The notes beneath the pieces were generated by a model. The model was not told the origin of the DNA, ran no database searches, and was given only the letters and a program-made list of their open reading frames with translations. Below, piece after piece: positions 1 through 7,056 of a stretch of DNA of 15,407 nucleotides. Position 1 is the first letter of the stretch; every line of letters begins with the position of its first letter. A program made the translations under genes and the position numbers. Location: contig MU648139.1 in NCBI GenBank assembly GCA_026770585.1, positions 1-15,407 on the forward strand. The letters are read 5' to 3'. This DNA is from Baffinella frigidus (lineage: Eukaryota; Cryptophyceae; Cryptomonadales; Baffinellaceae).

Positions 1-36
1 ATACCATTGCGAGAACATGCCCATGTCTAAGCTGTA

Positions 37-378
37 CTACCTGAACATATCCAGGGTCAAATGTGCCCACGCCGAGACACATTCGCGGTACTCCCGCAGC
101 CTCATAAAATCGTGCTTACACGCTACTACCGCCACCTCGATCTCGTCCTGTTGGTTTCCGAACGCTTCTTTCAGCGTGGCAGTCGGCACCGGGTGTGCAA
201 ACTGCGCATACGCTTTCCAGTTCGTGCACTCGTCCTCGTCCACCGTAGTATCCGCGGCTGCATAGCAGATCCGCAGGAGTCGCCCTTGTGAACAGCGTGC
301 TGCTACCCGGTACCAGGAGGGTGGGGCGCAGAGATCTGTGACGTACACAGTGCGTGTGGCGGCATTTTGCTGGGACAT
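37..378 (-). CDS. Unknown small protein, 113 aa
   Basis: I do not recognise this protein. The reading frame runs from an ATG at 376-378 to a TAG at 37-39. It is soluble-looking, with five cysteines, several aromatic residues and a mid-protein acidic cluster (DTTVDEDE), and has no membrane segment or signal peptide. The frame extends upstream to a GTG at 406-408, but an in-frame TGA at 418-420 closes it, so the ATG is preferred for a eukaryotic-type gene. No convincing TATA box is visible; a weak AT-rich patch lies near 462-478. After the TAG the frame stays open for the 12 codons left to the window edge, too short to judge. Composition suggests a real gene; function is unknown. Confidence 0.55.
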   Translation of the reverse strand: MSQQNAATRTVYVTDLCAPPSWYRVAARCSQGRLLRICYAAADTTVDEDECTNWKAYAQFAHPVPTATLKEAFGNQQDEIEVAVVACKHDFMRLREYRECVSAWAHLTLDMFR

Positions 379-644
379 CAGTTGTAGTGGTCTATTTGGG
401 AGGGACACCCGCCTTCGTCACCGCCTTCGTCCCTGGGCCGTCGCTGCTGCGCGACACTCGGTATTATTGTGTGTAGAATATCGCCGGGTTTACTTACTTA
501 CCGTGAACACTACCGTCTGCCCAGGTCATCGGTGGGTCTGTGCGCATCAACCGCGCGCACTCTGTCGGGGAGCGGAGATTGGGCGACGCGGCGCTCGATG
601 CCAGGATCCGTGTGACGCCGCGGAACCGTACTGCGCTCCGAGAC

Positions 645-917
645 ATGGAGCAAATGTCCCATGTAGCCGCCATGTTGGCTGTTGGCTGTCCGTGTGTGCG
701 TCCCCATTTCGAGCCCGAGCGGTGGGACACGTGTAATGTCGCCCCCAAGGTACCATGCGCCACGGTCGCTGCGCCCACCACCGTGTATGGTACCGACGAG
801 GAAGATGCAGCTGTGCCCACTGTGCATGACAACGACGAGAAAGATGGAGACGGTCGTGGCATGCCTGGTCTTGGGGGAGGGGGGTCTCCGCAAGGCGATA
901 TGGACAGCGTAGATTGA
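645..917 (+). CDS. Unknown small protein with acidic, glycine-rich C-terminus (start uncertain)
   Basis: The first ATG in this frame is at 645 and the stop is TGA at 915-917, giving 90 residues. Coding-like sequence seems to begin earlier: the frame is open from 507, just after a TGA at 504-506, and the stretch from 525 to 644 is charged and protein-like but has no ATG. The middle holds several cysteines. The C-terminal third is acidic (TDEEDAA, DNDEKDGDG), followed by a glycine run. The codon choices look coding. The opposite strand is also open (494-1018), but its product is Ser/Pro/Arg-rich and looks like a shadow. A pyrimidine-rich stretch ending in CCCAG at 520-524 could be a splice acceptor. 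No family is recognised. Confidence 0.4.
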   Translation: MEQMSHVAAMLAVGCPCVRPHFEPERWDTCNVAPKVPCATVAAPTTVYGTDEEDAAVPTVHDNDEKDGDGRGMPGLGGGGSPQGDMDSVD

Positions 918-1141
918 ATTGATTCGACCCAACCCCGACACGATATCACCGTAAAGGGTGCATTTCGTCTGTTGTGGGGGCGGGCGGGGTGTGTGGGTAG
1001 AGTAGCGCTAGGCTCCATGTAGCATGGCCAGATTGGCTTGTGTGGGGGGCCCGTACTGCGAAGCGCGATGTCAATGCATTTATTAGACGCGCCCGCTGTG
1101 TCTCTACTCTTCCGTGTCTGTTGGTTGATACTTGCTGTCGT

Positions 1142-1897
1142 TTATTCGTCAACTGGCGGGTGTTTGCCAACCCGCAGCAGGACGGCCTCTTTTGACGCGG
1201 TCGAGGCAGAGCCAGGGGTGTGTTGCGGGGATATCGCCCACTTTCGGCTGTCGTAGGGTCCGCATGGACCATTTTCACGATAGAGTCTAAATGCAGTGTG
1301 GTCTGGGTCTGCTGTCTCTATACGGTCAACCGCGTTCAGTACCGTTCCCAGGAACCTCATGTCCATGTCGTGTCCCAGTCGCCAGCACTTTTTGTAACGT
1401 GACATGAGTGACTGTAGTTGTTGGAGAGCGTGCAACGCGACCCCTCCAAATTCTTGCATCGTCAATGGACGGAGCAGCCGTTGGCATAGCGGGAGGTTGT
1501 GCTGCAGACCATCAGAAGCACACATGATCGATGCAAAGTAGTGGTCCCACAGCGCGCCCACCGCGTGGTCTATTTCTTTGATTGCCACATTCACCTCGTC
1601 CGCTTGCATGGGCGGGCTGGCGTGGTGGCGAATCGCCTCAATGTTTTGAAACAGCAGACTCGTACACATAGAAATGTAGCTGGCAACGATCCGTTGTTTG
1701 CGGGTGAGGAGACAGTTCGGGTTGTACATGTTGTCTGTGTGACACTCCCAACTCTCGAGGCAATCGCTGTCCTTCATCCACTTCCAATTATCCGTGGAGT
1801 TGCATACGCCCCGCCTGGGCCATCTCGTTTGTTCTTGCACCGACTCGCGTTTCCATCTCTCGCCGTGTTCAGCCCACTCGGCATCGCTTCGGTGCAT
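1142..1897 (-). CDS. Unknown protein, 251 aa, cysteine- and tryptophan-rich N-terminus
   Basis: The frame opens upstream of the first ATG (1895-1897), but only via a TTG at 1924. A TATATAAG box at about 1928-1936 on the minus strand would place transcription start close to the ATG and supports it. The stop is TAA at 1142-1144. The N-terminal 70 residues are charged and rich in Trp and Cys (for example NWKWMKDSDCLESWEC). The remainder looks mostly alpha-helical (LLFQNIEAIRHH, ALHALQQLQSLMSRYKK). There are no membrane segments. An AATAAA hexamer on the minus strand at about 1078-1083, some 60 bases after the stop, is a plausible polyadenylation signal. I do not recognise a family. Confidence 0.75.
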   Translation of the reverse strand: MHRSDAEWAEHGERWKRESVQEQTRWPRRGVCNSTDNWKWMKDSDCLESWECHTDNMYNPNCLLTRKQRIVASYISMCTSLLFQNIEAIRHHASPPMQADEVNVAIKEIDHAVGALWDHYFASIMCASDGLQHNLPLCQRLLRPLTMQEFGGVALHALQQLQSLMSRYKKCWRLGHDMDMRFLGTVLNAVDRIETADPDHTAFRLYRENGPCGPYDSRKWAISPQHTPGSASTASKEAVLLRVGKHPPVDE

Positions 1898-1925
1898 ACA
1901 GGGGGGCACTCCACATGTCCACAAT

Positions 1926-1937
1926 GTCTTATATATC
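1926..1937 (-). promoter_or_regulatory. TATA box for the 1142-1897 gene
   Basis: The minus strand reads GATATATAAGA here, close to a perfect TATA consensus, about 30 bases before the ATG at 1897. The implied 5' leader is very short. Confidence 0.6.
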
Positions 1938-2092
1938 TCCTAATGCAACAACGTGCGCTCTGGACTGTTCACTGCGCGTCTCCTGCGGGTAGTGGGCACA
2001 TGCGCCGTACTAGGCACATGCACCGTAGTAGACACGTGTGTAGACACATGCGCCCCGCATACACCCAACCCCACATACACCCCCCGCCACTG

Positions 2093-2183
2093 GTGGCCAT
2101 ACGTCTGGGTTGTTTGGCCAGGCCGTAAGCTTGTGCAAATTCACTTGTTTTACAGTGAATTCACCGCCTCGGGGCGTACAGCC
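2093..2183 (+). repeat. 91-bp structured dispersed element, copy 1
   Basis: This matches 6831-6921 at about 80 percent identity over exactly 91 bases with no gap, in the same orientation. It can fold into an outer stem (GGC...TACGTCT with GGGGCGTA...GCC), a weak inner hairpin (CTGG/CCAG) and a strong inner hairpin (AATTCACT/AGTGAATT, 8 bp, 8-base loop). Most differences between the copies are transitions, and several swap one allowed pair for another. Function is unknown; a structured RNA, a processing signal or a small foldback mobile element are all possible. Confidence 0.7.
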
Positions 2184-2275
2184 CGTGTGCACTGTCTACC
2201 TAGGCATGTGGGCAGACACATCTCTCCACGTGCTCGTCGTTTGAGCGTTTTTATTGAATTTGGGGATGCACATTC

Positions 2276-2282
2276 TATAAAG
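2276..2282 (+). promoter_or_regulatory. TATA box for the 2321-2815 gene
   Basis: TATAAAG lies 39 bases before the ATG at 2321, in an otherwise GC-rich context. Confidence 0.6.
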
Positions 2283-2320
2283 CGGGGCCAGGACAGGGAG
2301 GGGGGAGGTGGATACATCGT

Positions 2321-2815
2321 ATGGTACTGGATATCGCTGCGGTGTTTGCCCCGTGGACCCCCGACAACGAGGTCTTCGGGATGCTATTGGCGACAACGCA
2401 GCAGTGGTGGGCGACCGTCGTACCTATCGCCCTCTGTCTTGCAGCGGTGGACCTATTTTTCCGACATGCATTTGCCGTGATGTGGTTTTCGCTTCAGTTG
2501 CTACTGGCGGTAGCGATATATTTACAGGTCAAGGAGGTAATGGACAGTTCTGTAGGTATAGACCCATTGGGCATAGAGGCGGGGTTGCTTGGCCTGGCCG
2601 CTGGAACTCTACAACTATCATCCCGTGCGGGGAAAGAGCTCTTTAAAGCCAAGGCACTAGTTGCACTTGCAGGGATATGCCCAAGCTGTTTCCCGGTACC
2701 CATCCCGCCTCCACCTCCTCCAACCCCGCCTGTGGAAGAACCGCAAGAACCCGTGCAAGACACGGCGGGGGAAGACGAAGACTCCTCGTGGATGAGTTGG
2801 GTTCGCAGCACTTAA
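2321..2815 (+). CDS. Small membrane protein with proline-rich acidic tail, 164 aa
   Basis: The ATG at 2321 is the first ATG after a TATAAAG box. The first 70 residues contain two close hydrophobic segments, roughly residues 28-45 (TVVPIALCLAAVDLFF) and 50-68 (AFAVMWFSLQLLLAVAIYL). Residues about 82-97 form a third, weaker hydrophobic glycine/alanine stretch. A cysteine-containing hydrophobic region leads into a polyproline run near residues 125-137 and an acidic end (GEDEDSS). There is no classical signal peptide. This suits a small virion-envelope or internal-membrane protein, but that is inference. The TAA at 2813-2815 overlaps the stop of the converging gene, so the two 3' ends must overlap in their transcripts. 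Confidence 0.7.
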   Translation: MVLDIAAVFAPWTPDNEVFGMLLATTQQWWATVVPIALCLAAVDLFFRHAFAVMWFSLQLLLAVAIYLQVKEVMDSSVGIDPLGIEAGLLGLAAGTLQLSSRAGKELFKAKALVALAGICPSCFPVPIPPPPPPTPPVEEPQEPVQDTAGEDEDSSWMSWVRST

Positions 2816-3435
2816 CGACGTCTGCGGACGTGGTGAAACATCATGTAGTCGAACGCGATGTTGTGGTCGTAGATCGAGCTCATGCCGATCGTGTTCATAT
2901 GGAAGTCCTCGGCTGCATACCGGGCTACGTACCAGTCGTGCACCTGTTGCCGCTGGTAGAGGGTCTGCAGATCTGCGTTACCAGGGATGTCCATTGCTCG
3001 GACGAATCTGTCATACGCAAAATGCTCGCGTTTGTAGTGATTGTGTATCCACCGCATCTGTCGGGTTGAGTCAATTGTATACTCTGGATTCGACCCCTCG
3101 GCCACCTCGCCAAGCACCGCAACGTTGTGCTGGTGCTGCATGAGTGTGTGATGCGGGCTTGCCGGCACGAATGGGACGGGTCCGCCTGGACGGAGCTCTC
3201 CAATGATCGACCGCTGACCAGGTGCAACGGTCATACCGCGCGGGTCATACACAAGACCAGCACCCGGCCCATCGTAATTCTCTATGCGGCGGTTTCTCGC
3301 TGCAAGCAGGTGGAGATTCTGGGCATGTTGCGGAAGAACAAAGAATGGGTGCTCGTAGAGCCCTTCGGGTATGGGGGCAAGCCCCTTGCCCACGTCGCCG
3401 AGTCCGGCGAAGATGTGTGCATCTGAAGAAGCCAT
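2812..3435 (-). CDS. Unknown protein, 207 aa, possibly structural
   Basis: The frame runs from ATG at 3433-3435 to TAA at 2812-2814, with a TATATATTT box about 40 bases upstream. The protein is rich in His, Tyr, Pro and Gly, has almost no cysteine and no membrane segment, and ends in a basic cluster (VRRRR). The N-terminal half is Gly/Pro-rich and loop-like. The C-terminal half (about residues 125-200) is helical and aromatic (MRWIHNHYKREHFAYDRFVRAMD). That composition suits an abundant structural protein, but I recognise no family. It is convergent with the membrane-protein gene, their stops overlapping by three bases. Confidence 0.7.
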   Translation of the reverse strand: MASSDAHIFAGLGDVGKGLAPIPEGLYEHPFFVLPQHAQNLHLLAARNRRIENYDGPGAGLVYDPRGMTVAPGQRSIIGELRPGGPVPFVPASPHHTLMQHQHNVAVLGEVAEGSNPEYTIDSTRQMRWIHNHYKREHFAYDRFVRAMDIPGNADLQTLYQRQQVHDWYVARYAAEDFHMNTIGMSSIYDHNIAFDYMMFHHVRRRR

Positions 3436-3475
3436 TCAACCAGTTGCAAGATGTATTTTACATCGCCGCGCGCTT

Positions 3476-3484
3476 AAATATATA
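3476..3484 (-). promoter_or_regulatory. TATA box for the 2812-3435 gene
   Basis: The minus strand reads TATATATTT, ending about 40 bases before the ATG at 3435. Confidence 0.6.
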
Positions 3485-3547
3485 CCCCCACAAACCTTCA
3501 ATTCTATATCCTTCTCGGTCCGCGAGTTCTCTGTATGATATGTTGTA

Positions 3548-4021
3548 TCAGATGATCACGACCGGGGGGGTGTTCTTGACTTCAACAAATGCTTGCTGCA
3601 TCGCCTCTACAAAGCACTTCATGTCGCCTGCTACCTCCGGGCAGTCGCTTTGAACGAGTCGTACGATCCCCTGCAGATATTCGTCTCGGCCGATCACAAA
3701 GCTAGTAACTCCTATGTAGAAATCGCTGTGTTCGTTCTTTTGAATAGGTGTTATATGCGCCGTAAGGTATCGAAGGAGATCGCTTTCCAGTGGGGTTGGT
3801 GACCTGTCCCTGCTCGTTGCAGCGCTTACACTGTCGTCGTTCACATTGTCGAGGGTGTGGGCATCGGGGGGGTCCTTATGCGACCGATCCGTGGGGTGTG
3901 TTTGGTTCTTGCGTATCGCGACTGGGGTGGTGCTCGTCTGTGGTCGAGGCGGCTTGGTAATCACCTTGTTCGAAACACCTGTGGTCGCCCCGATGGCGGA
4001 CTTGTCCGTTTTCTTGCGCAT
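3548..4021 (-). CDS. Unknown protein, 157 aa, basic disordered N-terminus
   Basis: The ATG at 4019-4021 is chosen over a GTG at 4105 because a TATATTT box at 4071-4077 lies between them. The stop falls at 3548-3550. The first 80 residues are basic and low in hydrophobics (MRKKTDKSAIG, KPPRPQTSTT, RKNQTHPTDRSHKDPP), probably disordered and possibly nucleic-acid or nuclear-import related. From about residue 80 a compact globular domain follows (LLRYLTAHITPIQKNEHSDF, FVIGRDEYLQGIVRLVQSD, FVEAMQQAFVEVK). I do not recognise a family. The open frame of the gene upstream on the same strand overlaps this one by up to 146 bases in another frame. Confidence 0.65.
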   Translation of the reverse strand: MRKKTDKSAIGATTGVSNKVITKPPRPQTSTTPVAIRKNQTHPTDRSHKDPPDAHTLDNVNDDSVSAATSRDRSPTPLESDLLRYLTAHITPIQKNEHSDFYIGVTSFVIGRDEYLQGIVRLVQSDCPEVAGDMKCFVEAMQQAFVEVKNTPPVVII

Positions 4022-4589
4022 TATCTGCCGGGTGTAAGGGGTAAGGTAACGTACTGGGGGGCGTAAGAGTAAATATACAACACATCGAATTCCACAAGTA
4101 TACACTCAATTTGGCAGGCACAGTGGCTATATGTCTAGGTCGTTTGCCCCGGGTGTAAAACACGGTACACGGTGCGGGTGTGCGGGTGCGCAGGTCTGCA
4201 GGTCTGCAGGTGTGCGGGTGTGCAGGTGTGCAGCGTATGTGTACCATGAAGCGTCTTGCAGTCCGCATCTTCTCCCGGAGAAGAGTGATCGGGATCCGAA
4301 GCTTTTCCACCCCCGTCGCCGTGCGTTCGCGGTTCACGAACGAGGCATGTAGCCGCATGTGTCGGAAGATGCTCTTCTGGATACGGAGCGGCATGGTGTA
4401 ATACTTGTCAGAAACCCGCAGTGCGGGGATCTGGTCTTCTACAGTACCCCCATTCAGTTGAAACCAGCTACAGCACACCTCCTTCTTCTCCAACATCTTC
4501 ACTACCGCGCGCGTCTTCAAGGGCCAGTGGTCTGACAAATCTTCCCCTGCGCATATCAGACGATTGAGAGTCGTGTCGATCTCACGCAT
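3876..4589 (-). CDS. Unknown basic protein; tail runs through a minisatellite (true 3' end uncertain)
   Basis: From the ATG at 4587-4589 the frame is open to 3876 (237 codons), but only the first 118 residues (down to about 4236) look like a conserved protein: charged and helical, with basic stretches (KTRAVVKMLEKKE, MPLRIQKSIFRHMRLHASF, LLREKMRTARRF). At 4235 the frame enters an 8-bp tandem repeat. It then yields a His/Pro/Thr/Arg/Cys-rich tail, crosses the TATA box of the next gene and overlaps that gene's coding region. The tail may be an artefact of repeat expansion that replaced the original C-terminus. A TATAAAG box at 4680-4686 lies about 90 bases upstream. No family is recognised. Confidence 0.5.
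   Translation of the reverse strand: MREIDTTLNRLICAGEDLSDHWPLKTRAVVKMLEKKEVCCSWFQLNGGTVEDQIPALRVSDKYYTMPLRIQKSIFRHMRLHASFVNRERTATGVEKLRIPITLLREKMRTARRFMVHIRCTPAHPHTCRPADLRTRTPAPCTVFYTRGKRPRHIATVPAKLSVYLWNSMCCIFTLTPPSTLPYPLHPADNAQENGQVRHRGDHRCFEQGDYQAASTTDEHHPSRDTQEPNTPHGSVA
4071..4077 (-). promoter_or_regulatory. TATA box for the 3548-4021 gene
   Basis: The minus strand reads TATATTT, 50 bases before the ATG at 4021. Confidence 0.5.
4172..4235. repeat. 8-bp minisatellite, 8 units
   Basis: Eight consecutive 8-base units of the form GTGCRGGT, with small changes, occupy this stretch; the last unit is degenerate. Because 8 is not a multiple of 3, gaining or losing a unit shifts any frame crossing it. 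It lies exactly where the protein encoded from 4589 loses coding character. Confidence 0.85.
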
Positions 4590-5161
4590 ACTAGTAGTAC
4601 TGCCGCCTAATGATGCACCCAGAATGCGTGTGGTCGCATGTGAACACCATTGAAATGGCGAGATCTCATGTGTGTTTCACTTTATATGTTTTGTTTTTCG
4701 GCGGGAAACTTTGTAGTGTTCGCTGGGTGGTCGTGTTTCCACCGCAATCGTGATGGCGCCAGTTTGGGTTGGAATGCGGTGTCCCGTGGGCTGTTTGGGT
4801 TGCCATATGGGCCAGATGCACGATACAACCGTAGTATGCATCTGTAAAGTGTCCTCGTGTCACGCGGGTCAACACACCATGTCTAGAACGTGGCAGCGGC
4901 AGCGGCAGCGGCAGCGTGCGTGTGTGCGTGTGTGTGTGTGCGTGTGTGTGCGTGTGTGTGCGTGTGTGTGCGTGTGTGTGTGCGTGTGTGTGTGTGTGTA
5001 TGGATGTGCAGCTTCGTATGGTGGCACGCACACTTGTAGTCTGTCAAACCTGTATGTTTATTCCACACTGCAATGATTCGTCCCCATGCACACACAGCCA
5101 CACAGCCACACAGCCACCCCACTACACCACACCTACTCGCACACGGCTTAAGTGCCGCCAC
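4590..5161. other. Non-coding spacer with promoter and microsatellites
   Basis: This spacer holds a TATAAAG box for the gene starting at 4589 (minus strand, 4680-4686), a CGGCAG hexamer run at 4892-4916, a long GT/GC tract to about 4999, and an (ACACAGCC)3 run near 5092-5118. Open frames here owe their length to the repeats and are Val/Cys/His/Thr-only, so I call no gene. Confidence 0.65.
4917..4999. repeat. GT microsatellite with periodic GC interruptions
   Basis: About 83 bases of alternating purine-pyrimidine (GT)n are interrupted at intervals by GC, preceded directly by CGGCAG units from 4892. Such tracts can adopt left-handed DNA and are prone to slippage. Confidence 0.9.
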
Positions 5162-5163
5162 TT
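5150..5163. terminator. Hairpin at the stop codon of the membrane-protein gene
   Basis: TAAGTG and CACTTA flank a CCGC loop, so the TAA stop of the minus-strand gene at 5162 lies within the stem. Palindromes at gene ends mark transcript 3' ends in some giant viruses (mimiviruses, pandoraviruses). I do not see an equivalent at most other gene ends in this window, so the role is tentative. Confidence 0.35.
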
Positions 5164-6604
5164 ATGTCCTCTCGAGGACGCTTGCACGCCACACGAAGAA
5201 CAGCACCAGCGCACGCATCATAAAATCGCCATACAGACGAAATTGGATGGAGTTGAACGCAACTTGGTCCGTAAACTCACGAACCAGGTCGGGTGCAAGA
5301 AACACTGCTGCGAATGCAAGCACGACCACCACGAAAATGGCGCTGCTGGTGCTGTTGTTCTGCTCGATCTCGAGGGGGTACGCCAGAGTAAATAGCAGTA
5401 GAAGCATGACAGCATTGATAACCCAGGAGAACAGACGGATGAGGCCGAGTCGGGAGTGAAGGTCCTGCGTCTCCCTGGTTTTCTCGTCGGTGCGAACATC
5501 GTCGCAAGTGTGTAGGCTTGTCTTCGTGATGCGGTGCACCCAGAAGTTGGCCATCTCAACGACGAATGCGTCCACGGCGAAGATGGTAGATAGCACGAGC
5601 GTAGTGTTCAGGATCGTGTGAAACTCTGTCCACTGCTGCGTGAGGTGGAGAACCATGGCGATAGCTGGTGCAGACACCAGAAGATGCATATACAGGATCC
5701 AGTTGTTCAGCGACATATGCAGCAGCGTTGTGTCGTTCCTCTCATGCTCATGTACCGATGTAGAGGGGACGACGCCGTAGCCGAGATACCGGATAATGGT
5801 GTGGCAGTTGTACGACCCCAGAATACCGAGCGCAAATCCACTCCACATGAGCATACCCCAAAGGCTTTGCATGTGCTTCGCGCTTCCCGGGAACTGGACT
5901 GCCGTTACAATCACCGGTATGATGATAGCAGACAGAGTCGTGAACAAATACACACCGATAACGTATCGATTCCACTTGATTACAACCCCCGCAACAGACG
6001 GGTCCTCGGCCGAGACGAGGCTCACATATGAATTGATGATCGGGAGAGTGCCCACGGACGTAGCAAGTGATGCCAGGAACCAGATAATCATGGCAGATGA
6101 AACCGCACCGATGTTCCAATCCGAAATCACAGAAGGCGTCGGGTTCTGCAGTAGACAGTTCTTGGCGACGATCGTGTCGTTTGCAGTGTTCGCTGCGATA
6201 CACACGCACATCGGATGTGTCTCGATGGAAGCACACTCAACTGCCACCAGTGTATTGAAATTGCCTACCTTTGCAGCGCCGGTGGACAATGCAGTGTCTT
6301 TGTGTGCTTCCTGCCACATGAAACTGAAATCCATATCGTGTTTCAGATAGACAGGTATCTCGTGCACATGGATGGGTGCCCCGGGGAGTGATTTGCCCCG
6401 ACAAATGTCAGCAGTGACCACAAAGATAAGAAGTATTGCCATGACCACGTCCACAAACACTCGTCCATAGTTGACCCAATTTGGGGCAGTCAGAAGTATA
6501 TTTGCAGCGCTTTTGGCGGCGGGGCCGGCCACTGGCTTTGTCACTGCATCAATGGAGTTGAGAAGAGGGGTGTTCGCTTCATTGCTCTGCGTGCTGGTCG
6601 GCAT
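5162..6604 (-). CDS. Multi-pass membrane protein, 480 aa
   Basis: The ATG at 6602-6604 is preferred; the frame extends to a GTG at 6664, but a TATTAAAG box occupies 6664-6671. The product has about nine hydrophobic segments, at roughly residues 47-67, 166-186, 213-237, 247-265, 301-322, 330-350, 387-409, 421-438 and 461-474. A hydrophilic domain of about 95 residues lies between segments 1 and 2 and holds four or more cysteines (near 124, 133, 135 and 150) and an NDT sequon, which suggests an exposed, disulfide-bonded loop. A charged loop at about 355-385 is probably cytoplasmic. I recognise no transporter or receptor signature, and no retinal-binding lysine pattern of rhodopsins. A viral envelope protein is an inference from its neighbours. 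Confidence 0.75.
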   Translation of the reverse strand: MPTSTQSNEANTPLLNSIDAVTKPVAGPAAKSAANILLTAPNWVNYGRVFVDVVMAILLIFVVTADICRGKSLPGAPIHVHEIPVYLKHDMDFSFMWQEAHKDTALSTGAAKVGNFNTLVAVECASIETHPMCVCIAANTANDTIVAKNCLLQNPTPSVISDWNIGAVSSAMIIWFLASLATSVGTLPIINSYVSLVSAEDPSVAGVVIKWNRYVIGVYLFTTLSAIIIPVIVTAVQFPGSAKHMQSLWGMLMWSGFALGILGSYNCHTIIRYLGYGVVPSTSVHEHERNDTTLLHMSLNNWILYMHLLVSAPAIAMVLHLTQQWTEFHTILNTTLVLSTIFAVDAFVVEMANFWVHRITKTSLHTCDDVRTDEKTRETQDLHSRLGLIRLFSWVINAVMLLLLFTLAYPLEIEQNNSTSSAIFVVVVLAFAAVFLAPDLVREFTDQVAFNSIQFRLYGDFMMRALVLFFVWRASVLERT

Positions 6605-6663
6605 ATAGCTAGTGCACCCGTGATCAGAAACGGTGTTTGTTCGAGAGAGACACGTAAACAGCA

Positions 6664-6671
6664 CTTTAATA
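6664..6671 (-). promoter_or_regulatory. TATA-like box for the 5162-6604 gene
   Basis: The minus strand reads TATTAAAG, 60 bases before the ATG at 6604. Confidence 0.5.
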
Positions 6672-6830
6672 CTTCGCCGCGATAAACGCGCCCGCCAACC
6701 ACCGGTATGTCAACCGAGTCTACGGGCCTATCAGCCTACGGGTGTATGCGCCTGTGAATCTACCGGCTGCTTTTGGGGCAGCAGCCACCCCACTGCAGCG
6801 CAGTGGTTGTCCGGGGCCTTGGCGCGTCTA

Positions 6831-6921
6831 GTGGCCGTACGTCTGGGTTGTCCGACCCGGCCGTAATCTGGTACGAATTCACTGGGTTTGCAGTGAATTC
6901 GCTACCTCGAGACGTATAGCC
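6831..6921 (+). repeat. 91-bp structured dispersed element, copy 2
   Basis: This is the same element as 2093-2183, ungapped. Here the outer stem is longer (TACGTCT pairs fully with AGACGTA, plus GGC/GCC), the first inner hairpin is GGGT/ACCC, and the second is AATTCACT/AGTGAATT. Two positions that form T-G wobbles in copy 1 are T-A pairs here, so the fold is kept although the sequence has drifted. Confidence 0.7.
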
Positions 6922-7056
6922 AAGCTAGCAGGCCCGTCGTGGCTACCCCTTTGGTGGCCAACGGGTGCATAATCACCCGTGGAAGCCCTAGGTAGGAGGA
7001 GGTCCCAGGACCCTACGGTGGGGCGCCTACTGGTCACTTAAGGGGCGGCCACTCCA

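Larger units (their letters stand above)
1898..2320. other. Divergent intergenic spacer, promoters plus structured repeat
   Basis: This spacer separates two divergent genes and carries the TATA boxes of both, at 1926-1937 (-) and 2276-2282 (+). Between them lie CACATG/CACGTG-rich sequence at 1995-2052, which gives unconvincing short frames, and the 91-bp structured element at 2093-2183. A small hairpin (ATGTG/CACAT) follows at about 2206-2221. I see no gene. Confidence 0.6.
6605..7056. other. Hairpin-dense intergenic region
   Basis: No gene is visible. The minus-strand TATTAAAG promoter at 6664-6671 is followed by successive inverted repeats: CTGCT/AGCAG near 6766-6784, CCACTGC/GCAGTGG at about 6789-6805, the 91-bp element at 6831-6921, GGCTACC/GGTGGCC near 6940-6960, ACGGGTG/CACCCGT near 6960-6980, and nested GTAGG/CCTAC with GGTCC/GGACC near 6991-7016. 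Their density suggests a structured transcript or a DNA-level regulatory or origin function. Confidence 0.55.

Noticed and set aside
494-1018. 174-codon minus-strand frame beginning with ATG
   Set aside because: Its product is Ser/Pro/Arg-rich and looks like the antisense of a better plus-strand frame. Joining it to 37-378 through the GGTAAG donor fails, because no acceptor after the 418-420 stop restores the frame.
494-1144. Possible readthrough of the 1142 TAA, since the frame stays open to 494
   Set aside because: An AATAAA signal follows soon after the stop and the continuation has poor protein character, unlike the two readthrough cases reported.
4750-5161. Several frames through the GT tract
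   Set aside because: The lengths come from the microsatellite; the products are Val/Cys or His/Thr runs.
5162-6604. Rhodopsin or heliorhodopsin
   Set aside because: More than seven segments, a large cysteine-bearing loop after the first one, and no retinal-lysine motif in the last helix.
6831-6921. tRNA gene (a GGTACGAATTC resembles a B box)
   Set aside because: No 7-bp acceptor stem or T-arm pairing can be drawn, and copy 1 lacks the B-box-like sequence.
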